From contig NZ_SMSJ01000002.1 of the NCBI RefSeq assembly GCF_004355005.1, positions 1-64,000 on the forward strand: a stretch of 64,000 nt of DNA, written 5' to 3'. Both the position numbers and the translations under genes were made by a program. The notes below the pieces were generated by a model that saw nothing but the letters and a program-made list of their open reading frames with translations, had not been told where the DNA came from and searched no databases. The DNA is from Dankookia rubra. Its GTDB lineage: Bacteria > Pseudomonadota > Alphaproteobacteria > Acetobacterales > Acetobacteraceae. Below, in pieces: positions 33,346 to 41,551 of this stretch; positions within the stretch are counted from its first letter, which is position 1; each line of letters opens with the position of its first letter.

Positions 33346-34215
33346 ATGGAAATGACCGGCGAGCGGCGCATCCCCGCGCCGCGGCAGCAAGTCTGGGAAG
33401 CGCTCAACGATCCGGAGGCGCTGCGCGCCTCCATCCCCGGCTGCGAGTCCGTCGAGCGTACCGCGGACGACGCCTTCACCGCCAAGGTCGGGGTGAAGCT
33501 CGGCCCGATGTCGGCCAAGTTCGGTGGCAAGGTGAAGCTCGAGAACATCAACCCGCCGGCGAGCTATACCATCACCGGCGAAGGCAATGGCGGCGCGATG
33601 GGCTTCGCCAAGGGCGGCGCCGACGTGGCGCTCGAGGAACTCGGTCCGGCCGAGACGCTGCTCAAGTACAACGTGAAGGCGCAGGTCGGCGGCAAGATGG
33701 CGCAGCTCGGCGCCCGGCTGATCGACAGCACCGCCAAGCAGATGGCCGACCAGTTCTTCGATCGCTTCGCCGCCCTGTTGACCCCGGCCGCGCCCGAGGC
33801 TGCTGAGCCCGAGATGGCCGAAGCCGCGGCGCCGGCCGGCGGCTTCGTGACTGAGACGGCGAGCGCGCCGGAGGATGCCGCGAACATGGCCGCCGGTGCG
33901 GCGATGCGCAGCCCGGCCAACCGCGCCGCGACCGATACGCGCGTCGCCGCCGCGGCGCATGGCACCCCTGCCGCCGGGACCGACACCGAGTACCTCGGTG
34001 ACACCGGCGCGCCCGGCCCGCTCACCCAGCACGGCGCTGACGGGCCGAGCGCTGGCGGCGGCAAGCCGGTGTACCGGCCGAACCCCCGCCCGGTGGACGA
34101 GAATGCCATCCGCCCGCTGCGCCTGATGCTGCAGATCGAGCCCTTCGGCCTGCCGCTGCAATTCTGGGCCGGCTGCGTGCTGATGCTCGGCATTCTGGCG
34201 CTGATGTTCCTGTGA
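33346..34215 (+). CDS. coxG: CO dehydrogenase maturation protein CoxG
   Basis: A 289-residue protein. The N-terminal 150 residues are the CoxG SRPBCC domain (MEMTGERRIPAPRQQVWEAL, ASIPGCESVER, GGKVKLENI), an Ala/Pro-rich linker follows, and a single hydrophobic segment closes the chain (LQFWAGCVLMLGILALMFL). CoxG is thought to recruit the molybdenum hydroxylase to the membrane. GGGAG precedes the ATG. It opens the cluster coxG-coxD-coxE-xdhC, and the next gene's GTG overlaps its stop. Confidence 0.92.
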   Translation: MEMTGERRIPAPRQQVWEALNDPEALRASIPGCESVERTADDAFTAKVGVKLGPMSAKFGGKVKLENINPPASYTITGEGNGGAMGFAKGGADVALEELGPAETLLKYNVKAQVGGKMAQLGARLIDSTAKQMADQFFDRFAALLTPAAPEAAEPEMAEAAAPAGGFVTETASAPEDAANMAAGAAMRSPANRAATDTRVAAAAHGTPAAGTDTEYLGDTGAPGPLTQHGADGPSAGGGKPVYRPNPRPVDENAIRPLRLMLQIEPFGLPLQFWAGCVLMLGILALMFL

Positions 34216-35204
34216 GCGCGCCCGATCGTCCGAGCGCAAGCGAGGGCGTGAACCGGCCGCGCCCGACGAACGCCGCCTCCCAGCCGGGCCCGGGCGGCGC
34301 GACCGACCTGCCCGAGAGCGTCGAGGCGACGCAGCGGCTGCTCGCGGCAGGCGGCTATGTCGCCGACCGGGCGCTGGCGACCACGGTGCATCTCGCGCTG
34401 CGGATGGGCCGGCCGCTCTTCCTCGAGGGCGAGCCTGGCACCGGCAAGACCGAGATCGCTAAGGTCCTGGCCAAGGAGTTGCCGCGCCGCCTGGTGCGGC
34501 TGCAGTGCTACGACGGTCTCGACCTCTCGGCCGCTGCCTATGAGTGGAACCATGCCCGCCAGCTCATGAGCATCCGCCTGGCAGAGGCCACGGGGGCCGC
34601 AGGGGACCGCGAATCCCTGGAGCGTGGCATCTACGACCGCCGCTTCCTGCAGGAACGTCCGCTGCTGCAGGCGCTCTCGCCAGAGGGCGGCTCGGCGGTG
34701 CTGCTGATCGACGAGCTGGACCGCGCCGACGAGCCCTTCGAGGCCTTCCTGCTGGAGATCCTCGCCGACTTCCAGCTCAGCGTGCCGGAACTCGGCACCA
34801 TCAAGGCCGCGGTGCCGCCGATCGTCATTATCACCTCCAATCGCACGCGGGAGGTGCATGACGCGATCCGCCGGCGCTGCCTTTATCACTGGGTCGACTA
34901 CCCCGATGCGGCGCGGGAACGCGCGATCCTGCGTATCCGCGCGCCGGGCGTGCCGGAGGCGCTCTCGGCCCAGGTCGTCGCCTTCGTGCAGCGGCTGCGC
35001 TGCGGCGACTACTTCAAGCTGCCGGGGGTTGCCGAGACCATCGACTGGGCCGCGGCGCTGACCGCGCTCGACGCGCAGGAGTTGGAGCCGGCGGCGGTCG
35101 ACGAAACCCTCGGCGTCCTGCTGAAGTACCAGGACGATATCGCCAAGCTGCGCGGCGCCGAGGCGGCCAAGCTGGTCGCCGAGGCGAAGCAGGCGGCGGC
35201 GTGA
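34212..35204 (+). CDS. coxD: MoxR-type AAA ATPase CoxD
   Basis: A 330-residue ATPase starting at a GTG overlapping the coxG stop. Walker A is GEPGTGKTE and Walker B is LLIDELDRAD; sensor text IIITSNRTREVHDA follows. CoxD is required for assembling the Mo-Cu site of CO dehydrogenase and works with the VWA protein CoxE. The first 35 residues are low-complexity. The downstream gene follows after 184 bases that hold a tandem hairpin repeat. Confidence 0.92.
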   Translation: MSAPDRPSASEGVNRPRPTNAASQPGPGGATDLPESVEATQRLLAAGGYVADRALATTVHLALRMGRPLFLEGEPGTGKTEIAKVLAKELPRRLVRLQCYDGLDLSAAAYEWNHARQLMSIRLAEATGAAGDRESLERGIYDRRFLQERPLLQALSPEGGSAVLLIDELDRADEPFEAFLLEILADFQLSVPELGTIKAAVPPIVIITSNRTREVHDAIRRRCLYHWVDYPDAARERAILRIRAPGVPEALSAQVVAFVQRLRCGDYFKLPGVAETIDWAAALTALDAQELEPAAVDETLGVLLKYQDDIAKLRGAEAAKLVAEAKQAAA

Positions 35205-35214
35205 TGTGGCGCGC

Positions 35215-35262
35215 GCAGGGGGCGCCGCCCCCTGCACCCCCGGTGGGGACCGCTTCGGTCCC
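35215..35262. repeat. Tandem hairpin element inserted between coxD and coxE
   Basis: Two perfect hairpins stand side by side: 35215-35223 with 35227-35235 (9-bp stem, 3-base loop) and 35246-35252 with 35256-35262 (7-bp stem, 3-base loop). They fill much of the 184-base gap in a cluster whose other genes overlap. I think similar GC-rich palindromic units are scattered between genes in related genomes, so this looks like a mobile or amplified intergenic element. It could also act as a partial terminator or RNA-stability element. Confidence 0.65.
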
Positions 35263-35388
35263 TGGACCCCGACCTGGGTCACGCAAGGACGGCAACCTCG
35301 ACCTGTCGTGGCCAGCGGTCTCAAAGGGGCTCTGGGCCTTTGGCAGGGAGTGCGGGGGAAAGGCGCCCGCCTGCCGGGCTGCCGGGTC

Positions 35389-36621
35389 ATGAGCGAATTC
35401 GCCGCCCTTGCGGCCCTCACCGCGCCCCCGGGTGCCGCGCTGGCCGCCAACCTGCTCGCCTTCGGCCGCCTGCTGCGCCGCGCCGGGCTGGCGGTCGGCC
35501 CGGCCGAGGCGCTGGCCGCGGCCGAGGCGCTGCAGCTCGTCGATATCGGCGACCGCCGCCAGGTGCATGCGGCGCTGCGCGGCGTGATGGTCCGCCGGCA
35601 CGCCGATTTCGATGTCTTCGACCAGGCCTTTCTGCTGTTCTGGCGCGACCCGGAAGCCGGCCGCAACGCCGCCGCCATGGCCATGCTGGACGGTTTCAAG
35701 GACCGCCAGAAGCCGCCCCCCTCCTCCCGCCGCGTCGCCGAGGCGATGACCCCGCCGAAGCAGCCGCCGCAGCAGCCCCCGCGCGAGCCGGAGGAGACGC
35801 CGCCGGTCGAGGTGGCGATGACGGTCAGCGAGCGCGAGCGCCTGCAATCCATGGACTTCGAGGCCATGTCGGCCGCCGAGATCCTCGAGGCCAAGCGGGA
35901 AATCCGCAAGCTGGTCCTGCCGCTGGATGCGCGGCCGACCCGCCGCTTCCGGCCCGATCCGATAGGCCCGGTGGTCGACCTGCGCGCCACCATCCGCGCC
36001 AGCCTGCACGAGGGCGGCGAGATCCTCACTCTCGCCCGCAAGCGCCGCGTCACCCAGCCGCCGCCGCTGGTGGCGCTCTGCGACATCAGCGGCAGCATGG
36101 CGCGGTATGCGCAGGTCCTGCTGCACTTCCTGCACGCCGTGACCAACGACCGCGACCGGGTACACAGCTTCCTGTTCGGCACGCGGCTGACCAACGTCAC
36201 CCGCCAGCTCAAGTCGCGCGATGCCGAGGTCGCCTTCGAGCTGGTTTCCCACGTCGTGCCGGACTGGTCGGGCGGCACGCGGATCGGCGAGTCGCTCGAA
36301 CTTTTCAATCGGCAGTGGTCGCGCCGCGTGCTCGGCCAGGGCGCGGTGGTGCTGCTGATAACCGACGGGCTCGACCGTGAGGGCGCCAAGGGGCTGGCCG
36401 AGGCGACCGAGCGGCTGCGCCATTCCTGCCGCCGGCTAATCTGGCTGAACCCCCTGTTGCGATACGAGGGCTTCCAGCCCAGATCACAGGGCATCCGGGC
36501 GATGCTGCCGCATGTGGACGAGTTCCGTCCGGTGCATAATCTGCAGAGCCTGCGGTCGCTGGTCGAGACCCTGAGCGGCCCGCAGCCCGGCAACCGGACG
36601 ATACGGAGGATGGCGGCATGA
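35389..36621 (+). CDS. coxE: VWA-domain protein CoxE
   Basis: A 410-residue partner of CoxD. The C-terminal half is a von Willebrand A domain with the MIDAS motif DISGSM, followed by FGTRLTNVTRQL and LLITDGLDREG. The middle contains a Pro-rich stretch (PPKQPPQQPP). CoxE and CoxD act together in inserting copper or sulfur at the CO dehydrogenase active site. I start at the ATG at 35389; the frame is open further upstream but runs through the hairpin element. The stop overlaps the next gene. Confidence 0.9.
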   Translation: MSEFAALAALTAPPGAALAANLLAFGRLLRRAGLAVGPAEALAAAEALQLVDIGDRRQVHAALRGVMVRRHADFDVFDQAFLLFWRDPEAGRNAAAMAMLDGFKDRQKPPPSSRRVAEAMTPPKQPPQQPPREPEETPPVEVAMTVSERERLQSMDFEAMSAAEILEAKREIRKLVLPLDARPTRRFRPDPIGPVVDLRATIRASLHEGGEILTLARKRRVTQPPPLVALCDISGSMARYAQVLLHFLHAVTNDRDRVHSFLFGTRLTNVTRQLKSRDAEVAFELVSHVVPDWSGGTRIGESLELFNRQWSRRVLGQGAVVLLITDGLDREGAKGLAEATERLRHSCRRLIWLNPLLRYEGFQPRSQGIRAMLPHVDEFRPVHNLQSLRSLVETLSGPQPGNRTIRRMAA

Positions 36622-36938
36622 GCGATTCCGAGGACGTGCTGGCGACCGCGGCCGGTTGGCGCGCGGCCGGTGAAACCGTGGCGCTCGCCACGGTTGTCGA
36701 GACCTGGGGTTCCTCGCCCCGCCCCGCCGGCTCGCGGCTCGCGGTCAGCGCCTCCGGCAAGCTGGCCGGCAGCGTCTCCGGCGGCTGCATCGAGGGCGCG
36801 GTGGCCGATGTCGCCAAGCAGACCATGCAGACCGGCACGCCGCAGCTGCTGGATTTCGGCATTTCCGACGAGCGCGCCTGGGAAGTCGGCCTGGCTTGCG
36901 GCGGCAAGCTGAAGGTCTTCGTGGAGAAGCTGTCGTGA
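36618..36938 (+). CDS. XdhC/CoxI-type protein, N-terminal half
   Basis: A 106-residue protein corresponding to the XdhC_CoxI domain: VALATVVETWGSSPRPAGSRL and GSVSGGCIEGAV are the family blocks, with the conserved Cys in GGCIEG. XdhC proteins bind molybdenum cofactor and promote its sulfuration before insertion into xanthine dehydrogenase-type enzymes. The separate Rossmann half follows with a GTGA overlap. GGAGG precedes the ATG. Confidence 0.9.
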   Translation: MSDSEDVLATAAGWRAAGETVALATVVETWGSSPRPAGSRLAVSASGKLAGSVSGGCIEGAVADVAKQTMQTGTPQLLDFGISDERAWEVGLACGGKLKVFVEKLS

Positions 36939-37654
36939 CGCCGGAGGTCCTGGCCACGCTGCAGGCGGCGCAGGCCGCCAAGCGCCCGGTCGCGCTGCTG
37001 ACCCGGCTGAGCGACGGCGAGCAATGCCTCTGGCCCGACAAGGCCCTGCCCGGGGCGCTGGCGGACGCCGCGCAGGCTGCGCTGCGCGACGACGCGGCGC
37101 AGAACGTGACGCTGGACGGGGAGGCCTGGTTCGTCCATCCGCACAACCCGCCGCTGCGGATGATCGTGGTCGGCGCCGTGCACATCGCCCAGGCCCTGGT
37201 GCCGATGTCGCAGACCGTGGGCTTCGCAGTGACCGTGGTCGACCCTCGCCGTGCCTGGGCGACGGCGGACCGCTTTCCGGGGATCGCCCTGATCCATGAA
37301 TGGACCGACGACGCCATGGTCGCGCTGGCGCCGGACAGCCGCACCGCTGTTGTGACGCTGACGCACGACCCGAAGCTCGATGACCCCGCGCTCGACGTCG
37401 CGCTGAAGTCGGAGGCCTTCTACATCGGCGCCCTCGGCTCCCGCCGGACGCACGCCAAGCGCATCGCGCGGCTGGCCGAGCTCGGCCATGCCGAGGCCGT
37501 CATGGGCAGGATCCACGCCCCGGTCGGGCTGAACATCGCCGCCGTGACGGCGCCCGAGATCGCGCTGTCGATCCTCGCGGAGGTGATCGCCGCCCGGCGC
37601 GGCGCGGCGCTCGGGGCGCCCCGCGCCGCCGCGCCGACGGCCGCCGCGGCATGA
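36935..37654 (+). CDS. XdhC-type Rossmann domain protein
   Basis: A 239-residue protein that forms the C-terminal half of a normal XdhC. It starts at a GTG overlapping the previous stop. The Rossmann strand reads MIVVGAVHIAQAL, and FYIGALGSRRTHAKR is the second diagnostic block; PVGLNIAAVTAPEIALSI closes the domain. It should act with the 36618 product in handling molybdenum cofactor. The last 20 residues are an Ala-rich tail. The stop overlaps the next start as ATGA. Confidence 0.9.
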   Translation: MTPEVLATLQAAQAAKRPVALLTRLSDGEQCLWPDKALPGALADAAQAALRDDAAQNVTLDGEAWFVHPHNPPLRMIVVGAVHIAQALVPMSQTVGFAVTVVDPRRAWATADRFPGIALIHEWTDDAMVALAPDSRTAVVTLTHDPKLDDPALDVALKSEAFYIGALGSRRTHAKRIARLAELGHAEAVMGRIHAPVGLNIAAVTAPEIALSILAEVIAARRGAALGAPRAAAPTAAAA

Positions 37655-39300
37655 TCTTCGGCCCCACCCCGCTGGACGAGGCGCGCGGCGCCGTCCTCGC
37701 GCATACGATCCGGCTGCAGGGCCGCGTCCTGAAGAAGGGCACGGTGCTGGACCCGCCGGCGATCGCCGCGCTGCAGCAGGGCGGCCATGGCAGCGTCATC
37801 GCCGCCCGGCTCGAGCCCGGCGACGTGCCGGAGGACGAGGCGGCCGACCGCCTGGCCAATGCGCTGATGGGCCCGCTGCTGGCGCGCTCCCGCGCCTCGA
37901 CCGGGCGGGTCAACCTGCTGGCCGAGACGCCGGGCCTGCTGGTGGTCGAGGCCGAAACCATCAACCGGCTGAACGCGCTCGACGAATCGCTCACCGTGGC
38001 TACGCTCGCCTCGCACATCCCGGTCGCGGCGAAGGAGATGCTGGCGACCATCAAGGTCATCCCCTTCGCCGTCCCCGGCCCCGTGCTGCAGGTGGCGGAG
38101 GCTATGGCGAAGCAGGGCACGCCGCCGCTCTCGCTGCACCCTTTCCGGCCGCTGAAGGTCGGGCTCGTGCTCTCCGAGCTGCCCGGGCAGAAGGAAAGCG
38201 TGATGGAGGGCGCCGTCGAGGCGACCCGCGACCGGATCGAGGCGCTCTGCGGCACACTGCTGCCGCCCGAGCGCACCCGGCACGAGACCGCGCCGATCGC
38301 CGACGCGCTGAACCGGCTGCGCCGCCAGGGCGCGCAGGTGCTGCTGGTCGCCGGCGCCTCGGCCGTGGTGGACCGCCGCGATGTCGGGCCGGCCGCCATC
38401 GTGCGGGCGGGCGGGACGATCGACCATTTCGGCATGCCGGTCGATCCCGGCAACCTGATCTGCCTCGGCCATATCGACAGCATCCCGGCCCTGGTCCTGC
38501 CGGGCTGCGCCAAGTCGCCCAAGCTCAACGGCATCGACTGGGTGCTGCAGCGGCTCTTCGCCGGCGTCGCCGTGACGCCCCGCGACGTCATGGGCATGGG
38601 CGTCGGCGGCCTCCTGAAGGAGATCGAGACCCGGCCGCTGCCGCGTGCCGAGGCGGCCAATGCCCCGGCGCCGGCGCAGGCGCCGCGCCGCGGCCGGCAG
38701 GTCGCAGCACTGGTGCTGGCGGCCGGCCGCAGCCGCCGCATGGCGCCGCTCAACAAGCTGCTGGTGCCGGACGACCAGGGCGTGCCGATGGTGGCCCGGG
38801 TGGTCGACAACGCGCTGGCCTCCCGCGCCCGGCCGGTGGTCGTCGTGACCGGGTACGAGCGGGAGCGGGTGGAGGCGGCGCTCACCGGCAAGGGGGTGAT
38901 CTTCGCCCATGCCGAGGACTATGCCGAAGGCCTCTCCGCCAGCCTGAAGGCCGGCCTCGCCGCCCTGCCGCCGGAGATCGAGGGGGTGGTGATCTGCCTC
39001 GGCGACATGCCGCTGGTCGCAGGGCCTATGATTGACCGCCTGATGGCCGCCTTCGACCCGGAGGAAGGCCGGTCCATCGTCATGCCGACCTTCCGCGGCA
39101 AGCAGGGCAACCCGATGCTCTGGGCCGTGGAGTTCCTGCCGGAGATGATGACCATCACCGGCGATGTCGGCGCCCGGCACCTGGCCGGCAAGCATGCCGA
39201 TCGGGTGGCGGAGGTCGAGATGGCGGACGACGCCGTGCTGCGCGACTTCGACACCACGGACGCGCTGCGGAAGGCGCCGGGCTTCGCCGGGGTGAGGTAG
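37651..39300 (+). CDS. Molybdopterin-binding domain fused to MocA-like nucleotidyltransferase
   Basis: A 549-residue fusion. Residues 1 to about 330 resemble the molybdopterin-binding domain of MoeA-like proteins (VAGASAVVDRRDVGP, GGTIDHFGMPVDPGNL). After an Ala/Pro linker, residues 350-549 form a MocA-type domain: LVLAAGRSRRM, NKLL, CLGDMPLV and GNPMLW. MocA attaches CMP to molybdopterin to make the cytosine-dinucleotide cofactor used by CO dehydrogenase. It fits the cluster's role, supplying the modified cofactor. Confidence 0.9.
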   Translation: MIFGPTPLDEARGAVLAHTIRLQGRVLKKGTVLDPPAIAALQQGGHGSVIAARLEPGDVPEDEAADRLANALMGPLLARSRASTGRVNLLAETPGLLVVEAETINRLNALDESLTVATLASHIPVAAKEMLATIKVIPFAVPGPVLQVAEAMAKQGTPPLSLHPFRPLKVGLVLSELPGQKESVMEGAVEATRDRIEALCGTLLPPERTRHETAPIADALNRLRRQGAQVLLVAGASAVVDRRDVGPAAIVRAGGTIDHFGMPVDPGNLICLGHIDSIPALVLPGCAKSPKLNGIDWVLQRLFAGVAVTPRDVMGMGVGGLLKEIETRPLPRAEAANAPAPAQAPRRGRQVAALVLAAGRSRRMAPLNKLLVPDDQGVPMVARVVDNALASRARPVVVVTGYERERVEAALTGKGVIFAHAEDYAEGLSASLKAGLAALPPEIEGVVICLGDMPLVAGPMIDRLMAAFDPEEGRSIVMPTFRGKQGNPMLWAVEFLPEMMTITGDVGARHLAGKHADRVAEVEMADDAVLRDFDTTDALRKAPGFAGVR

Positions 39301-39303
39301 GCG

Positions 39304-39328
39304 GCGCCGGGCCGGCGTCACCCGGCGC
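39304..39328. terminator. Hairpin ending the cox maturation cluster
   Basis: Eight-base arms (39304-39311 and 39321-39328) with a 9-base loop lie just after the MocA fusion stop and over the end of the convergent gene. The stem is all GC and no T-run follows. Confidence 0.5.
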
Positions 39329-40073
39329 GGATCAGTCCGGCCAGGGGGGCGCGCAGCATGGGGCCGAACCGCTGGCGTTCCAGCCAGTCCCGCCGCCTGC
39401 GCTTGAAGGCGAGCGCATGGGACCGGCGGGGCGCCGCCGAGCGCTTCGGGCCGGCGTAACGGAGCATCCGGCGCTCATGGATGCTGACGCCGCCCGCCGG
39501 CCGGGGCACAGCAATGGCCCCTTCGCTGGATGGCCGGGGGACCCCGAGCCCGCGGACGCGCCGATTGCCGCCGATCGGCTGGTGCGCCTCCAGCTGGCCG
39601 CGATGGTTCCCCGCGATGAAGTGCAGGCAGTCATTCACGGGCCCGACATCCTGCAGCGGGATCCAGAAGGTCAGGTTCAGATGCCGGTCCCAGGCGTCGT
39701 GGAAGGCAATGTCCTGGTGCCAGGGCGTCGGGCTGCCGTCATGCGGCGGCTTGATGACGGCGTGGTCGAAGGCGAAGATCGCATCCGCCCCGAGGATTCG
39801 GCGCGCCGTGGCATGCGCCCGCGCGCGGATGGCCAGGGTCTCCAGCTCCGAAGCGCGGTCGCAGGGGTAGCGCAGCTGCAGCATCCACGGCCGGTCGAAG
39901 TCGATCGCTGGCGCAGCGAAATCGGTCAGGTGGCCCTCCGCCAATGCTGCCCGGCGGGAGAACAGCCCTCCCAGGATCATCCGCGACGCGGCGACTTCGG
40001 CGGGGGTGGCGAATTTCTCCAGCCCGACGAAGCCGCCGCGGCGGAAGGCGCGGTGATGCCCCTTCGTGATCAC
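39318..40073 (-). CDS. Phytanoyl-CoA dioxygenase (PhyH) family protein
   Basis: A 251-residue Fe(II)/2-oxoglutarate oxygenase. The metal motif is HQD (TPWHQDIAFHD), and the distal His and Arg appear in GGVSIHERRMLRYAGP. I start at a GTG at 40073 because AAGGGG lies 6 bases upstream; a GTG at 40100 would add nine residues but has no ribosome site. Family members hydroxylate acyl-CoA or diverse small molecules. It borders the remnant region on its left-reading start and has no obvious functional partner. Confidence 0.8.
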   Translation of the reverse strand: MITKGHHRAFRRGGFVGLEKFATPAEVAASRMILGGLFSRRAALAEGHLTDFAAPAIDFDRPWMLQLRYPCDRASELETLAIRARAHATARRILGADAIFAFDHAVIKPPHDGSPTPWHQDIAFHDAWDRHLNLTFWIPLQDVGPVNDCLHFIAGNHRGQLEAHQPIGGNRRVRGLGVPRPSSEGAIAVPRPAGGVSIHERRMLRYAGPKRSAAPRRSHALAFKRRRRDWLERQRFGPMLRAPLAGLIRAG

Positions 40074-40182
40074 GATTGACCCCTTTGCATTGTCTACCAC
40101 CGGGCGATGAAGCCAGGCGGCGGATCGAGCGCGGCCGCGCCTTCGCCGACCCTGCGGCGGGCCTGTCCAGGAAGGACAGGAG

Positions 40183-41073
40183 ATGCCGGAGACGGCGCAG
40201 CGGACCCGGCGCGAAACCCCGTTCGAAGGCCTGACCGGCGCCTTCTGGTGCCGCTTCCCGCCCGATCTCCGCTACGGGAAGGGCGCGGGAGTGGCGCACC
40301 TGCTGGGGTGCCGTTTCAGCGGCAGCGACTTCATCAAGGTGATGAATGAGTAACAGCATCTCCTGCCGTCCGGTCTGACCCGCACCGCGGAGCTTCGGCC
40401 GGTCTGCGCCGCGCCCGTCGGCCCCGGCTTCTACCGCGACCAGCAGGCCGTGGCCCGCGCGCTGGTCGGGCGCAGCGGCGGGCGGTATCCGGTCTTCGCC
40501 ACGGTGCTGAACCCGTTCGGCCAGATGCGCGACCGCTACGGGTGGGCGCGGATGGCCGGCTGGATCGCCGAGGATCCCGCGGCGGTCGGCGCCGCCCTGC
40601 GCCGCGTCGCGTCCGGCCTGGCGGTCCTGGCGCGGGACTGCGTCGCCGAGGCGGGCACCGCCGGGATCTTCTTCGCCTCCCAAGGGGTCGAGGCCGGCCG
40701 GCGCGATCATGCCGCCTTCGCGGCCCTGGTCGCGGAGCCGGACCACATGATCCTCGATGCCGCGACGGCAGCCGGGTCCTGCGCGATCCTGCATGCCTGC
40801 GGCGAGGACCTCGTCCTGCCACGCTACCGCGGCTACAGGGCGGCGGCGGTGAACTGGGATGCCGCGCATAGCCACGCCGCGGACGGGCTGTGGCCAGGGG
40901 CGTGCCGGCTGCCCGGCCCAGACCTGCGCGGCGCGCTGCTGGACGGCGACGCCGCGGCGATAAGGGCGGCCGTGCGGGACCTGCCGCGGGCCGAGGCGGG
41001 CGGGCCGCAACTGCAGGCCGCCGCCTGCACGGTGTCCAGCGACCTGCCCTTCTGGCGGGTGCGGGCGGCCCTG
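40183..41073 (+). pseudogene. Remnant of a URO-D family gene
   Basis: A single frame opens with ATG after AGGAAGGACAGGAG and reads SGSDFIKVMNE, then meets an in-frame TAA at 40351-40353 and continues for more than 230 residues (VFATVLNPFGQM, GIFFASQG, LILHAC-like ILHACGEDL). The VKVMNE block and the overall order match uroporphyrinogen decarboxylase-family proteins of the methyltransferase type. Similarity fades near 41070, where the flippase remnant begins on the other strand, so the 3' end is also missing. Confidence 0.7.
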
Positions 41074-41425
41074 GCTGACGAACAGCCAGCCCATGCTGGC
41101 GGCGATCGGCGCCACGAAACCGTCGATGCCCAGCGCGGCAAGCAGCGGCGCGACCGCCGCCCAGTGTTCGCCGAGCACGAGCACGACCAAGCCATGGCTG
41201 CAGGCGCTCATCCAGACCAGCCCGGGGAAGGTCAGCAGCAGCATGGCCTCGAGGATGCGCCGAAAGGCCCGGCGATAGGCGTCCGGCTCGACCAGGCTGC
41301 GTGACAGCAGGGGCAGGGTCACCTCCGCGAAAGGCGCGGAGATCTGCTCGAAGGCAGCAGCATGAGGCGGAAGGCACGATCGTAGAGTCCGAGCGGGCCG
41401 CCGCGAGGCGATGGCGGCCGGAATC
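41065..41425 (-). pseudogene. Remnant of a Wzx-type polysaccharide flippase
   Basis: On the minus strand the text GLYDRAFRLMLLP in one frame and FEQISAPFAEVTLPLLSR through MGWLFVSQGR in another match the middle of lipopolysaccharide flippases (MATE-like Wzx). One base is missing between the two parts, near 41360. Both ends of the gene are absent: the remnant covers about 120 of roughly 480 residues. It abuts the URO-D remnant tail to tail. Confidence 0.7.
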
Positions 41426-41510
41426 ATGGCTGCAACCTGGAGCCTCCGTCGTCGGGCGCGACGGATTACAGTCGATACTCAACCCAGAACGACTAGTTTA
41501 ATCGAATACA

Positions 41511-41522
41511 AACCTTGAGGTT
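41511..41522. other. Short palindrome in an AT-richer patch
   Basis: Five-base arms with a 2-base centre (AACCT/AGGTT) stand in an unusually AT-rich stretch (about 41490-41525) between the flippase remnant and the end of the amidase gene. It could be a leftover operator or promoter of the lost flippase gene, or chance. Confidence 0.25.
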
Positions 41523-41551
41523 GCAATCGTGGCCCTCTGGCCCCGGCCTGC

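Noticed and set aside
35206-35388. An N-terminal extension of CoxE of about 60 residues
   Set aside because: The extension is encoded by the hairpin element, has no ribosome site and matches no CoxE domain.
33564-36593. A roughly 1000-codon minus-strand frame across the cox genes
   Set aside because: It lies antisense to coxG, coxD and coxE, which have clear motifs. Its composition is Arg/Ser/Pro-rich without any fold signal.
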